A DNA stretch of 64,000 nt from Paragordius varius. Its lineage: Eukaryota; Nematomorpha. Within the stretch, counting starts at the first letter, position 1; every line of letters begins with the position of its first letter. A program made the translations under genes and the position numbers. Below the pieces are notes generated by a model. The model searched no databases. It worked only from the letters and a program-made list of their open reading frames with translations, and was not told the origin of the DNA. Positions 49,546 to 62,391 of the stretch are shown here, piece by piece. Where the stretch lies: NCBI GenBank assembly GCA_964247055.1, contig OZ176051.1:14446001-14510000 (forward strand), given 5' to 3'.

Positions 49546-51400
49546 TTGAAATAAATGGATACGGACTTTGTCGGTACTTTTACGTACCCAAGATTCATAC
49601 CCGTAAATAGTGGGGTAAACTATCGCCTTTAGAATGGTAATTTGGATGAAACTTTTATGAGCGAAGATTTCCGAATTCTAAACAGCTTACCCATGGTAGT
49701 GCGCCCTAATGAAAGCCGTTTTCGGATGTCGGGATCCGTCAGATGCAATTATTTAACCTAAATATTTTTGATCGGTTAAGTGATAGAGGAGGCATTAAAT
49801 GATAATTGTAAAAGGGGAGCGTTTAGGAACATTATATTGAAATATGGGTTTAGGTTGAGCTTTAAACCCATCGTTACTTCGACGATAGGTCCATTTAAGG
49901 GATAAATTATGGCTGAATGTGACTATGTCAAGAGAGTTCTTCTTCGGGGTACCGAGCAAACAGTAACACCTCCGATGCGCGCTTTAATATATTGAGAGAA
50001 TTCACAAATGCGCATTAAAGTATAAGTTGAACAGGAGGGGGTAAGACACATTATTGTCTCACACCTCTGAGGATAGAGAACAAGTCGGTAAGACCTTATT
50101 GTATCATTACAGCGGTTTGCATAAAATCAACGTGTGCAACAAAAGTATTATATGAGATTCCGGAAGATTGTATAATCTTCCTGAGACAATGTGTCTGACT
50201 GTGTTATGTGCCACACCTAAGTCCATAAAACAGCAGCACAAACTTTTATTGAATTGTTGTATTTGAAGTTTGTTGGTGATCGCAATCATTCGGTAGTTCA
50301 TACAGAGATGATGGTTGCCTTTGACTAACGGCAGGAGATATACCCAGTCGTTAATTGGCCAATCGTAAAAATGAAAAACATTTTTTTAAAGATTTGTTAA
50401 ATAGTTCATAGGGATTGAGTGTAGTACCGATATCGGGAGATCATTGGAAATGAGAAAATAAGAGGAAGAAAAGTGTTTTAAAGCGTAGAACTTGTCCACT
50501 AAAATTAAGGGAACAGATAGAGAATTGTAAAGGGGAACACCATGGTCATCACAATAAAGAGAAGCTCTATTTTCTAAACTTTTAATTATATTATGTTTTT
50601 ATTGGATAATGTTACGTTGTCGGGGTCGCTGATGCTCCCAGATTGAGGGAGTTGTGAGACATAAACAAATGTACTTTTTGGTATATTTTCTGACCTTTTG
50701 CATTAGCAAGTTCTAAAAAATCGCATGATAGTGTGCATTGATGTCTGGATTGCCTTTATTTATACGGTATTCAGTAATTATTGTTTTTAATTTAGGCCAA
50801 TATGCTCTGTTGGCTAAAACAAAAGCATCATACAAGAGCCTTATTGTGATGCTTCGTTGAAGGGGGACTGGAGAATCAGTTCGTTCATTACTGTTATGCC
50901 CGAATTCAGTGGTCGTTGACGTCTTGTTATGTATGTTGTAATCACGATGAATAGTATTATATTAAATGCATTAGTCAGATTGGAAAAGGTGGAGCGCTTA
51001 TTACCTTTTAGGGATAATTTAGCTTTTAACTTAAACTTAAGTCTGATTGTCAAAAGATGGTGATCGGTCTTTTTATAATTCCAGGAAAGGTTTGAGCATT
51101 TATGGTGCATTTTACCCATTTTTATTAAATAAGTATGAAGACGATTGGAGAACTGTTTTTTGGATAAACCCAAGTATATCTCTATTTGAGCAGAAAAGCA
51201 AGGAAGGTATTGGAGTATGTAGTTAATTTGTCGTCACGATGATTTCTCCAAGCCAAAGTCACCTGTAACATCACATTCATTCTCACAATTAGGGGTGGTA
51301 TAACCTGAGATGTAGTCATTTGGTTTTTCTGTAGATTGAAAATATGTTTTGGATCTGAGAGAAGAACCATCAACTATGTCGTCGTACTGGTAAACGCATA
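49546..51400 (-). mobile_element. LINE remnant, minus strand
   Basis: Read from right to left: around 51060 KKTDHHLLTIRLKFKLK is the end of the AP-endonuclease domain with its T/S-D-H catalytic motif. Around 50290 are WVYLLPLVKG and NYRMIAI of the RT finger region. Near 50210 CCCFMDLGVAHNTVRHIV is RT motif A, with the usual FD changed to HN. Near 49590-49680 PTIYGYESWVRK matches the C-terminal YG-ETW block. The order fits an RTE-like LINE. Several stops and frame changes show that it is dead. It interrupts the MITE at its left. Confidence 0.75.
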
Positions 51401-51639
51401 TACATGAATCAAAATGTGTTTAAATGATTTTTGATAATTCTTTCATTAATAAAATTTGGTTGATCAGTGAATTATGCGAATATAATGCCTATACCATATC
51501 TTTTAAGGCTAGAAATGACGTCATAATGCAAAATGTAATGTGCCAATAATAAAACCAATGTTTTTCAGGTGGGTTTTTGCTAATGAAACGATTGGAATAC
51601 CATGATTTATATAACCCAACCGGAGAAATCTGAAAATTT

Positions 51640-52010
51640 TAGGGAGTAACCCTGCAAATTTTAATTTTCTTTTTTTAAATATTTGATATTTTCCGAAGAT
51701 TTATAGGAGAGACTTAGATGAAAACACAATATGAGAATGTATAATATAAAAATTATGACAAAAAAACATATAGTAAACGAATCTCCTGAAAATTTTTAAT
51801 ATATATGTTTATCTTCAGATTAATGTTAAAAATTGTATATTTAAATTTATAAATATAAGAGAAAGAAATGTTCAGCACAATTAGATTGTATAAAAAATGT
51901 TTTTACCACGCCTTAAAGCTTTTTTATACCGTTACCATCATGCATCAAAAAACTATGACTTTTTAGAACTCGCATCTAATAGTACAAATTTTTCAAAAAA
52001 TGTGTTTTCA
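51640..52010. repeat. ATCCTGAT foldback family fragment
   Basis: Landmarks ATACCGTTACCATCATGCAT near 51930 and TTTTTAGAACTCGCATCTAA near 51962 match the 12.8 and 20.8 kb copies in order. The borders are not clear. Confidence 0.45.
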
Positions 52011-52169
52011 TTTTTTGTATTTTATGATATATTTTAGTTAATTTTTAGAATGAAGAATTTACACCAACAATATTTTGTTTAACAAAATTTTCGCGAAATT
52101 CCCCATTTTCTGATACGGTTATACAAAAGTGATAAATATCTTCTATCCCTCCTAGAAGCAAAAACCAAA

Positions 52170-52459
52170 GCACTATAATAATTCTGATACATTTTATATC
52201 AGATATATGTATAAATATATACTGTGTGCAAAATTTTTTTAGCAAAATAAATTTTTATGAGAAAGCTTATTACCAGCGAATTCATTTGCCGCAATTAAGT
52301 TTACTACCTAGTTTTTGAAATATTGAGAGAAAATCAAAATCGGGCAAAAAATGAAAATTAAGGATAATTTGAAAAATAATGATAGTTGAGATATTTTGAT
52401 TTATTATAATTAGAGATATATAAAGAGCTTAAAATCAGATAGTTAGGGATACTTTAAAA
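52170..52459 (+). repeat. Fragment of the 18.2-19.3 kb foldback family
   Basis: CTGTGTGCAAAATTTTTTTA, TACCAGCGAATTCATTTGCC, AATATTGAGAGAAAATCAAA and AATCAGATAGTTAGGGAT are shared in order with 32190-32560. It stops exactly at the border of the hAT copy at 52460. Confidence 0.6.
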
Positions 52460-54701
52460 CAGTGGTACTCACCAAAAAAATTTGACGGGCCAAATAAAAT
52501 ATATTATTTTTTAGAGAGCCATTAACCTAATAAAATATTACATTTTAAAACATATTCACATATTTATACTCTAAATCAACACAGTGAATTTAAATCCAGT
52601 TAAAATATTGTTTTGCACCATATGATCATCGGTTAAGCGATTTCGTTTTGAATATGCCGTTTGACACGTGTAAGTTGAGGGAAAAACTAGGATAACTTAA
52701 GCACACTTTTTATATTTTCATATTTATTTTCTTTTTTATGATTTTCGTTCAATATAGCCTCCAAATTCAAATCCTTTTTGAAATCTACTAATTCTTCAAT
52801 GATATACGCCCGATCAAAACCGAAATGCTAAGTTGCTTAATATTGGATATATCCATATGCCATGGATTTTACGAGTTTTAAGCAATTTTAAATATTCTTG
52901 AAACCTGAATTGTATCTCATTAGATAAAAATGTCAAACGATTGTCTATTATTAAATTAATCTCCGCAAATTCCATATTTTCTTCATGAATCGTTTTAAGT
53001 GTTGGAAAATATAGGAGTGTTTTATTTATGAAATCTTGTTATTATTTTTTCTCAAAAAGCAAATTGATTATCAAATATATTTTGCTCCCTTGACGACTTG
53101 TTTTAAAAATATTAAGTTTATAGATAATGTCGCAAAGATAGGCTAATAAAACTCACCATTTGCCACTATTAATTTCTTAGTCATACTTTCTGTCATTTTT
53201 AATAAATAATAGAATTTCATGTCTTAAAGCAAAAAATCTATATAATAATTTGCTAAAGCTTAGCCGGCAGCGATGTACGAAAGAATAGCATCAAACTCAC
53301 AGTGGATATCTTTTAAAAGGTTTTTTAAATCTACAGCGATTGAATTCTCTGCCATGGATGTGGTTAACTATAATTACAACCGTTTTAATTAGTGAATTGA
53401 GTGTCAACTTATACACGCCAAGTATTGCTGATGAAAAAAGCAGTGAAAGATTAAATATTTTGCAAATTTTATTTGTTTTTCAAAAGAGGAATATATCATT
53501 CGTTTATTCCAATCATAAGGAACAGCCATTTGTGCAGATCGAAACCATTCGGAGATATACCATTATTATCGAAAAAAGTACTAATTATTTCGAGAAAATC
53601 ACTTCCTTTCGTGGTATTATTCATTGGTACAAATTAAAATTATTCCTTGTTAATTATTTTGTCCTTGCAAAATCTCACGAAGAGGGCACATTGAGGTAGT
53701 GAATTAATGTCAGTGCTAGAAATAGCAATACAAAAATATTTGCAGTTTTTCAGAGCTAATGTATTGTTAAAAATATATTTAGACATATCTTCAATGCGTG
53801 CACATGTTGAATCAGAAAGTTGAACTTTTCTAATTTGCCTGATGATTTGATCTTTATTATGGAATTATGTAACAAGTAAAAAAGTGCAACCATTAATTAG
53901 TAAACGGTTTCATATTTTTTCCTAAATTATAGCGAATTTTAAACGAAGCTAATGTTAAAGCTTTTTCCAGGAAATTCTTTCTGGTATAATTACTTATCTT
54001 TTTATATTATTCGTTTCTTTCCTCATAATTTTCTGGTAATTTGTGAGAATGGATTGTAAAATGTCTATCAATGGTGTATTTTAATTATGTTGTCCTTACA
54101 TATAAGGCAGGTGACATTTTTTTAAAACGAGAGATAATTTTTCTTCTCATTCTCTTCTGAAAAGGAGCGATTTTCATCGGATAATTTACGTTTTTCAGCA
54201 TTAGATGTCATCCTTTGAATTTAGTTTAAATATTATGTAAATTTTTTCATAAAAGGAATATAATTTGAATTATGCTATTAAAAAAATAGGTCGAAATTAA
54301 ATGATGTTGATTTGAAAAACATTTTATGGGAATGAGTTATAAAAAATGATGCAGGATAGCATGAAAAGATTATGTATATGCTAGTTTGGGTGGTCTTGCT
54401 TAAATATAAAAATAATTTCAAAATAGAAAATAAAATAAAATGCAGAAACAAAAATAACGTGTAAAATTTTGAAATCATTTTAATGTAAGGAAGTTTTTAC
54501 ATTTCAAATTGAGTATAATGAATTACCAAAATTAAATCTAAATAAAAAAATAAATTAATATAGAAAAAAGCAAAAATCCGATTATGTGTATTTTAAAAAC
54601 AGCAATAAAAAAATAATTTAAGTATCAATGAGGTCAAAGGGCAATTTCAAAGCACTCTTAGGGACGCATGCTGCCCGCGGGCCGCGGTTTGAGTATCACT
54701 G
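52460..54701 (-). mobile_element. hAT transposon (CAGTGGTACTCACC ends), decayed
   Basis: The left end CAGTGGTACTCACC and inverted right end CAGTGATACTCAAACCGCGG (GGCCCGCGGGCAGC follows) are classic hAT termini 2.2 kb apart. On the minus strand near 54066-54118 NVTCLICKDNIIKIHH matches the N-terminal BED-type zinc finger of hAT transposases, so the coding strand is minus. The remainder is broken by stops; frame 53340-53699 on the other strand is a shadow. Flanking CTTTAAAA and CTTTAAGT agree at six of eight, but the two flanks belong to different repeat families, so this may not be a true duplication. Confidence 0.8.
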
Positions 54702-55215
54702 CTTTAAGTTGATCCTTTACTTTTATTTATGCGCATATAAAGATTGCGCATATTTATCCCCCTTTTTATTTAAGCTAATATCTTGACTCATAAGTATTTT
54801 TGATTGTAAATTAAAGTTTTTTTTCATTTACTTTTTTTGTTTAGTCGTAATATTTTTCCAATTCAACAATTTAGCTTTGAATGTTTTAATTAACATATAA
54901 TTGTAAATATATTATAAGTTGTTTTATGACACGTTAAAATCATGGTAATGTTGAAATGTTTTAAGAATTAATAAACATATACGGTACGAAAATAAAAAAA
55001 GGTTTTGTTTAAAAACTTAGTTAAAATAAAGAGAATAGGTTAAAAATGCAAGAATAAATGAATTATACATATTTTAATCGATTATAAAATTAAATAAAAT
55101 GTTGAAAGATAAACTTGAAATGTTATTTAAAGTGTTAAAGCACCAACTTGAAGTGATCAAGGATCACCATGAAGTTCAAGGATTAATTTGAAGTAAAGGA
55201 CATTCTTATAATGCA
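54702..55215. mobile_element. Partial MITE related to 45631-46175
   Basis: Begins TTTAAGTTGATCCTTTACTT, as in the interior of the 45.6 kb element, and ends with alternating ACTTGAAGTGATCAAGGATC and GAAGTTCAAGGATTAATTTG motifs. The terminal TATACC sequences are missing on both sides. Confidence 0.55.
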
Positions 55216-55429
55216 CGTGTAATATTTTTAATATATGTTTTTTAATTTTTGACTTATACATATTTAAATATTAGTTATAGTAAAATATTCAAAATGAGTT
55301 GAAATTATTTAAATTGAATCAAATTAAATATACGAGTTTTATTTAGATAATTCTCACACAGTGATATTTTAGTAGAAGGTATGGTAGGACAGTATAAAAT
55401 TTTCACACCCACACTGCTATACATTAGAT

Positions 55430-56530
55430 CAGTGGTACTCACCAAAAAAAGTTGACGGGCCAGATAAAATATATTTTTTTTTCGAGGGCCATGCTCATAA
55501 TGGCAAATATAGCTATTTGCCACATATGCACATATTTATACTATAAATCGCAACAAATTTTTGCGGATTGCATGTTAATCCAGCTAAAATCTCGTTTTGC
55601 ACCATTTAGTTTAAAAAATTTAAGTATTATTTTAATTAACCAATATTTTTTGACAAATTCGGTTTCCCCTCATGACAGGCCAATCTTAATGCGTCTTCCA
55701 TATGATCATCGGTTATATTTTTGTATGTATTCTTGACATATTTCATTTTCAAATATGCCGTCTCACGCGCATAAGTTGAGGGAAAAACAGTTAGGATAAC
55801 TTCAGCACATTTTTTTTATATTTTCATATATATGGCACATATTGACAAAACCCAACATATATTTCTTCTCTACGATTCTCCTTGAATATAGCCTCCAAAA
55901 ATCGTTTTTAAATTCTACGAACCTTCAATGTTATGGGCCTGATCAAAACCGAAATACTCAATTTGCTTAATATTGGAATCCATATACCATGGATTTTCAA
56001 CGAGATTTAAGCAATTTTTAATATTTCCAATTCTTAAATCTGAATTTGATATTATTAGATAAAAATGCTAAATGATTGATTGTCTATTAATAAATTAATC
56101 TCCGGTAAATTCCACATTTTCTTCATGAATCCTTTTAAGTGTTGGAAAATATAGGAGTGTTTTATTTATTAAATCTTGTTAATAAATTATTAATTTTTCT
56201 TCAAAATATTTGATTAGAAAATTTGGTTATTTTTTGCTCTCCTGAAGAATCGTATTAAAAAAACTAAGTTTTTAAGTAATGCAAAGTTAGGCTGATACAC
56301 CATTTGTCACTACTAATTTTCTCGTCAAACTTCCTCTTATCTTTAAAAAATTAAAAAATGTTATAAATTCCATCTGCATTTTCTTTATAAGAGCCAAAGC
56401 AAACACGAATCCACTTCATAGTCTTAACAAAAAATGCAAATTTGATAAAATTTTCTTCTTCGCACTCATACTATGCCAGAAAAGCATAGGCGCTTTTCTT
56501 CATTGTGGGAATTTTTCGTGCTGTTTTGGT
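55430..56530 (-). mobile_element. Second copy of the CAGTGGTACTCACC hAT, truncated
   Basis: Starts CAGTGGTACTCACCAAAAAA and runs parallel to 52460-53250, sharing GATCAAAACCGAAAT, TTTTAAGTGTTGGAAAATAT and AGGAGTGTTTTATTTAT. It fades out by about 56530. The zinc-finger end and the opposite terminus are missing. The open frame 55452-55736 is within it and not a gene. Confidence 0.7.
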
Positions 56531-56642
56531 TGCTAAAAAGAAAATATAAAAGAAAACTGTAAAAAGATCATTTTTAATTTTTTTATAATGAAAAAAGTCA
56601 TTTGAATATTATGAAGGTAAATTATTTTTGTATTAATTAGGG

Positions 56643-56801
56643 GATTCTAACAATGAGAATGTGTTAGCTCTCAACAGTATTTTGGATTGTGACAACTACG
56701 TTCATAAAAAAGAGATGGTGATTATAAATTTTAAAAACCCAATAATCTTTTTTTATTTAGATGATCATCCGGATTATAAAGAATATCGAACAAGTGTATA
56801 A
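56643..56801 (+). CDS. Possible terminal exon, 52 codons
   Basis: An acceptor-like TATTAATTAG at 56640 is followed in phase 1 by an open frame to TAA at 56799-56801. It contains DSNNENVLALNSILDCDNYV, then HKKEMVIINFKNP, and ends DDHPDYKEYRTSV. Composition is protein-like, with one cysteine and many charged residues. No upstream exon, signal peptide or homologue in the window was found. It may be a real last exon of an unseen gene or chance. Confidence 0.3.
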   Translation, partial: DSNNENVLALNSILDCDNYVHKKEMVIINFKNPIIFFYLDDHPDYKEYRTSV

Positions 56802-57129
56802 ATTATAATGTTACTGTTAATAAGACTCCCACACTATTGCAATCAGTGTTTTCAACTGTCCTATTATAATAATTTATGATATTAATAATTAAATTGTAGC
56901 AAATCTAACATACAGGACGGTCAATTACAATGATATCGACCATAAAGCTGGATGATTCCAACATTGAATTATGATTTATATTATAATGATTTATTTTATA
57001 TTAATAAATTTATTTATATCTAAAAATAATATGCTTCTTATTCATAGTTTTTGGAGTATTTGCACCTATATAATGTTTATGTGAATATAGATAATTTTTT
57101 ATATTGGTTGGTATTTATAATTACATATA

Positions 57130-57990
57130 AAACCGAAAAACATTGATTTTTACCTGTCTTTATTATAATATGTAAAATTATTTCAAGACTATGTATAATT
57201 TACAATGCAAAACCTATAAAAACAAAAATTTTTTTGGATAATACATAAATTTTCTTAAACTAAAATTTTTACCTGTATTTATTATAATGTCCAAAATATA
57301 TAGTAAATAATTACAATTAACAATGCTAAACCTAAAAAAACAAAAAAAGAACAAAATTTTTACTATATTTGTTTAAAACTAAAATTTTTACCTGTATTTA
57401 TTATAATGTCCAAAATATGTAGGAATTAATTACAATTAACAATGCAAAACCTAAAAAAACAAAAAAATGGAAAATTTTTACTAAATTTATTTAAAACCGC
57501 AATTTTTACCTGTTTATATAATAATTTTATGTACTAATTAATTACAATTAACAATGCAAAACCTAAAAAACAAAAAAAACTTAATTTTTACTAAATTTAT
57601 TAAAAACCGCAATTTTTACCTGTATTTATTATAATGTCCAAAATATGTACTAATTAATTACAATTAACAATGCAAAACCTAAAAAAACAAAAAAATGTAA
57701 AATTTTTACTAAATTTATTTAAAACCGCAATTTTTATCTTTATTTATTAAAATGTCCAAAATATATAGGATTACAACAATATAAAAAAACAAAAAAAAAT
57801 TAAATTTGACTAAAAAAACCGAATTTTTACCTGATTAAAATGTCTGAAATACTTAAAAATTATTAATAATTAACAACGCAAAACATAAAAGACAAAAATC
57901 TAAAATCTACTTATATATTCACAAATATATATTTACCTGTGTTTTTTTAATTAATAATAACAACTATATAAAATTATAATACCAATATTG
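57130..57990. repeat. Minisatellite, about eight units of roughly 110-120 bp
   Basis: Units share TTTTTACCTGTATTTATTAT, AATGTCCAAAATATGTA, TTAATTACAATTAACAATGC and AAAACCTAAAAAAACAAAA. TTTTTACCTG-type anchors fall near 57148, 57268, 57387, 57504, 57612, 57731, 57822 and 57932. The middle units (about 57270-57730) are most alike; the outer ones are diverged and shortened. Confidence 0.85.
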
Positions 57991-58207
57991 ATTAATACAG
58001 GTATTTAGCATGTTAAAAATATTCATTATTAAATTTAGGAATAATTAACATTAAAAATCTTAAAATACGTATTTTACTATTTATTAATTTATCAAAGATA
58101 AAAACCCACAAAATTCCGCATCTAATACGTAACAACAATATTACAAATGCTACAATATTCTCAAAATTTAACATTACAAAATATCCATCAAATTAAAGCC
58201 TATGTTA

Positions 58208-58382
58208 ATTCTCACGTCAATCCTCTTTCATATGAGTCCTACGAAATAATTTCGTGGGTCAGTATTTTACGCATTGGATAAACCATTTATGTTATTCGAC
58301 TGGCAATAAAATTACTGAACATACATTAAAATGCATACGGTAATTGATGTCTGCATGGAGTAGAAAAATATGACGTGAGAAT
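58208..58382. repeat. 175 bp inverted-repeat pair
   Basis: ATTCTCACGTCA at 58208 is perfectly inverted as TGACGTGAGAAT ending at 58382. It is a short MITE-like unit between the minisatellite and the next element. There is no second copy in the window to confirm it. Confidence 0.4.
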
Positions 58383-58398
58383 GTGTAATCCATCAATA

Positions 58399-59522
58399 AC
58401 ACTGATCAACAAGGTTTTGCACCACCCCATTATTTTTGCATTTTCTGATACCTAATGGCATGGATAGGCCAAAACAAAAAAGAAAATTGAGGCCACCAAT
58501 AGGATTTTTCCAAAATTTAATTTTTAAATTTGTATTTAATTCAAAAATAACAATCATTCCTCGTGTACATATGTTTAATATTCAAACAAGCAAGTCGATA
58601 CAAGTAATTTTTCATGCATGGATAACAAATTCTAGGCATTAAATAAGATACTAAACAAGCTAAGAGCCAAAGTATTAAAAATCTAAAAGGGGCTTATGTA
58701 TAGTGTGATAGATCCGGGCGGCTGCACAAGTTCTGCATATCCCCCAAGCTTTCCAATTATGCCAGATATGGAAAAGATAACAATAGGTAATCGTTCCGAT
58801 AAGAGAGACTTGCAAGCAAAATCCAGGCAAATTGACATGTTAAATTACAATTTACAGAATAAAGTTAGATAAATACAATTAAATTGAATATAAATTAGGT
58901 AATACAAATGCAACCCATAACAGTAAATTCTAATAAAAGTGGCTAAACAACATCCATCTGAAATTCAAAATACAAAACAACCAATAATTTAAAAAAATAA
59001 GGTATATCCACTAGGTATAAATAAAGAATTTTTTATAAGAATCAATTCAAGAGAAAAAGTCTAATAAGTACTCGAAAGAACGAAAACTAACAAATAAATA
59101 TAGCCTATCTGACAGCCGAAGGTTTAAACCATAGAATCCCTTTTTTAGTATTTTTTTAAATTTTTTTTATACGTATTAAAAATTCACTTGAAAGAAAAGG
59201 ACTAAATTTTGACGTTTAAGTCCGTACTATTTTTTTCTCTCTGATATTTAAATGACATATTTATATTCAAAAGATAGAGTTTAAAACGCTTTATTAAATG
59301 ATATTAAGTTTATAATATAATAACATTTTATTATAAAGTTATATTTAATTTTCTCTCGATTTTCTCTTGTTTTTGAAAAATTGAAAAACTTATAATATTT
59401 CAAAATTCTGATTGGCGGGATCAAAATTTTTTTCAAATTCGGTTTTAAAACACTGAAATTAGTCATAATTTAGAAAGTTTGAGTGGTGGTGCTTAAAAAT
59501 GTCCAAATTTGTCGACTAGTGT
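58399..59522. mobile_element. ACACTG...TCAACAA inverted-repeat element, complete copy
   Basis: The left end ACACTGATCAACAAGGTTTT and inverted right end ACACTAGTCGACAAATTTGG are related terminal repeats 1124 bp apart. AATA precedes and follows, a possible short target duplication. Partial copies are at 32677-33042 and 38663-40047. The frame 58436-58642 is matched at 32.7 kb, but is short and lacks transposase motifs, so the element looks non-autonomous. Confidence 0.7.
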
Positions 59523-60147
59523 AATAATAAAAAAAATATAATTAAATACATTTTGAAATTAGTAACTTGTAAAAAAAATGATTTAGATTATGGGTACAAG
59601 TGAGGAACAAAATAATTAAAAAAAAATAAAAAATATTTGATGGGCTATATTAAAAAGTACTGTATTAACTAACATAAGTTAAAAATAAAAATGGAAGTTT
59701 ATTAAATAGAGTTTATCTGAATGCACACTCCTGTCAAAATACTAGTTAGTACATATAGATTTTTTCAAAATTATTAATTATTTTGTTCTTTACTTTCCAA
59801 ATGATTGTTGATTGTTGGATATACGTTAATTAACTAAAAACAACACTAACATGTATCAAATATATAATAACAAAATTAAAATGCATAAGTTTATTTGATT
59901 GAAATGGTAAAACACCAAAAAAAACTTCTTTATGATTTTTGTAAACTCTTTATCTATAACAAAAAAATATATTAAAAGCAATTTAAAATGGTAAATTTAC
60001 AATTTTATTAGCTTCGAGCCCATAAATTGAAAATAGTCATAAAGTAGATTAAATGCAATGATAAATATAAAATATGGAATTTTTTGGTCAAGTTTGTAAA
60101 TTAATTGAAAATAACTGCTAGTTAATAAATATTTTTATCCTTATTGA

Positions 60148-60343
60148 TCATCTATTTAGTAGTTTTGTGTTGAAAGAAAGTGGATGACTATAAGAATTTT
60201 TAATGCCAAAAAATATAATTTTCTTTGTTTGACACATTTTCAAATACGGAAAGAAACCACAGTCATAAATCCCGACATTGTATTGAAATATTTTCCATTC
60301 TCCTCTAATCACAAACGCTAAATCCATCGCTTTAGAGTTAGAA
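60148..60343 (-). CDS. Possible terminal exon, cysteine-containing, 64 codons
   Basis: On the minus strand an acceptor-like GGTTTAG is followed by an open frame to a TGA at 60148-60150. It reads SNSKAMDLAFVIRGEWKIFQ, then YNVGIYDCGFFPYLKMCQTK and KIIFFGIKNSYSHPLSFN. The stretch is less AT-rich than the flanks. The pattern of aromatic residues before YN...D.C.F faintly recalls insect DUF1091 secreted proteins, but this is only an impression. The ATG at 60327 would give a 59-aa protein without a signal peptide, so an exon is likelier. The 62392-62470 island on the same strand might belong to the same gene. Confidence 0.35.
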
Positions 60344-60849
60344 CTAAACCATATTCAGTGTACAACATTGAAAATCACGAAACACAAATAAGAAAGTTAT
60401 AAATTGTTATTTATTATTTTTCTGGTTGTCATTCACTTTTTTCCATCTTCAAAACAAAGAACAACTATACAAATAAGATATGATCAACAGAGAAAACTAT
60501 TTTATTCTCTCGCAGTATTCGATTGCTACCAAACTGTTATAAATTACCAAGCGTAACTCAAAACCCTTAACAATCATTTATGTTGAAGCTAAGATTAATA
60601 ATATCATTTTTTCATTTTTAACTAATAAATTTTTAAAATACTAGCTAAATTATTTATTTAAATAGTAAATTCATAACCTTAAATCAAATTTTTAGTATAT
60701 AGATATTAATAAATATAATTAATTTAAAAAATTATATGAATGCTTCATATTCTATTAATAGATAATTTTCCAATAAAGGATGTTCCTCCTTTTTTTCAAT
60801 AATGCCAGATATATTCACCGAATCCGCTAATTGATAAAGGAAAATTTAA

Positions 60850-61330
60850 TATTTAGTTATATACAATGAGCAAAGTTCTAATTGTTGTAAAATGGACTAT
60901 TTTCCTAAAATAAACGCAAAAATGCCGAGATTGCACGAATATTTTGAATATATGCCAGTATCAGCCAAATATATTTAAAACAATCAATACTTTTTACATT
61001 CTATTTTCAGCAAGGGTTGAAGCGTTTAATACTATTTTTAGGCATGATGGGAACGGTATAAAAACGTTTTTAGATTAAAACTTTTTTTATAAATAAATCA
61101 TTCGAAACATTTTTATTGCTTGACAATTTTAATTTGGTTCGTTTACTTTCAAATTTTAATTAATTTTAAAAAAACACAAATTTATATTTGACATAAATTA
61201 TAAGACAAACAAATATCAAATCAAAATTCTGATGTGAGATAGAAATTATATCATTATAAAATAAAAAAAGTGATTTTGTATTTTCTATTTAAGTTGTACT
61301 ATTAGAAGCCGTAGTCCATGGACTTTTAAC
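60850..61330. repeat. ATCCTGAT foldback family fragment
   Basis: TTTTTAGGCATGATGGGAAC followed by GGTATAAAAACG near 61037 is the clearest version of the family's central landmark. The flanks are approximate. Confidence 0.5.
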
Positions 61331-62391
61331 CATTATTATGATTTTTAGTGTTTCGGATGTTATTTCATCCAAATGGACACTTAACGCCCATTGATTTTAA
61401 ATTTGTTGATTCAAAAACTGCAAATTCCTTCACAGATAATCATTAGAAAGATAACTCACAAACTTTTCATTGAAAGAAGGAATAGTGCAATGATTACCTC
61501 AAAGCCTAAACATCAATCTTTGATTTTTATTGATTCATTTCTCATATAATAAATTTTAAATTGTTTTAATTAATTTGTATACTATATCAATCAAACCAAT
61601 TCATTCATAAAATTTATTATTTTAAACGTTTCTCTCCAATTAACATTTAATAAACTTATCAGGTAATATGAGTTAAATAGAACTTAAAATATAACCCGTA
61701 AAAAGGCAAAAACTTAACATTTTTCAAATTGGCCCTTGCTTTTTTTGATAATATTATTATCAAAATTATTATACTTAGTGGATACTAAAATGCTGTAATT
61801 TTATTACATAATCGTTTATAAGATCGTATATACATTATTGATTTTAGTCATAAGCCTCTGAGGAAAATAAATAATACTGAAGAGATAATAATTATTTAAA
61901 AAACAAAAAGCTTTAGAATTTATATTGACTAATATATAATAAATATTTGGTTATAGACCAGTTTTAGATAATTTTGAGTTGGAAAAAACAAGGCTGTGTG
62001 AATCATGTTTTCCATTATATTCTTATGAAATCACACATATTACATTTTAAGTCAATCGATTACAATAGTAGGCTTTACCCTGATAAATTGTTATTCAAAA
62101 ATGGCTAAATAAGAATTTCAGGCAAAATTGAAAAGTATTCGTTAGGAAATTTTAACTTTTAAATCCTTTATAGTAAGAAGCCTACAATTATTATTATATT
62201 ATACATATTTAATTTGTTTGATGATTTATTTTCACCAATCCTAATGAACACTAAAGATTTTAATTGAAAATATTTTGTCGTGTTCATAACCTTAAATTTG
62301 GCGGTTTTATTTATTTAGATGGTTGAACAATAAAAATTGCCCCTATAACCAGTTATCATATAGTAATGGATAGGTTGTGTTCAATAATAAC

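Larger units (their letters stand above)
59523..62391. other. Sparse AT-rich sequence with weak exon candidates
   Basis: Apart from the minus-strand island at 60148-60343 and a repeat fragment at 60850-61330, nothing was recognised. A short minus-strand stretch near 61380-61437 (FESTNLKSMGVKCPFG after a TTTGCAG) is another possible exon but too short to call. Confidence 0.35.

Noticed and set aside
53340-53699. 119-codon plus-strand frame as a host gene
   Set aside because: It lies inside a hAT copy whose coding strand is minus, and is poorly kept in the second copy of that element.
52452-54709. CTTTAAAA/CTTTAAGT as a proven hAT target duplication
   Set aside because: The left flank belongs to the 18 kb foldback family and the right flank to the TATACC MITE family, so the similarity may be accidental.
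57130-57990. CRISPR-like array
   Set aside because: Units are long, diverged and continuous without unique spacers, and the genome is eukaryotic; this is a minisatellite.
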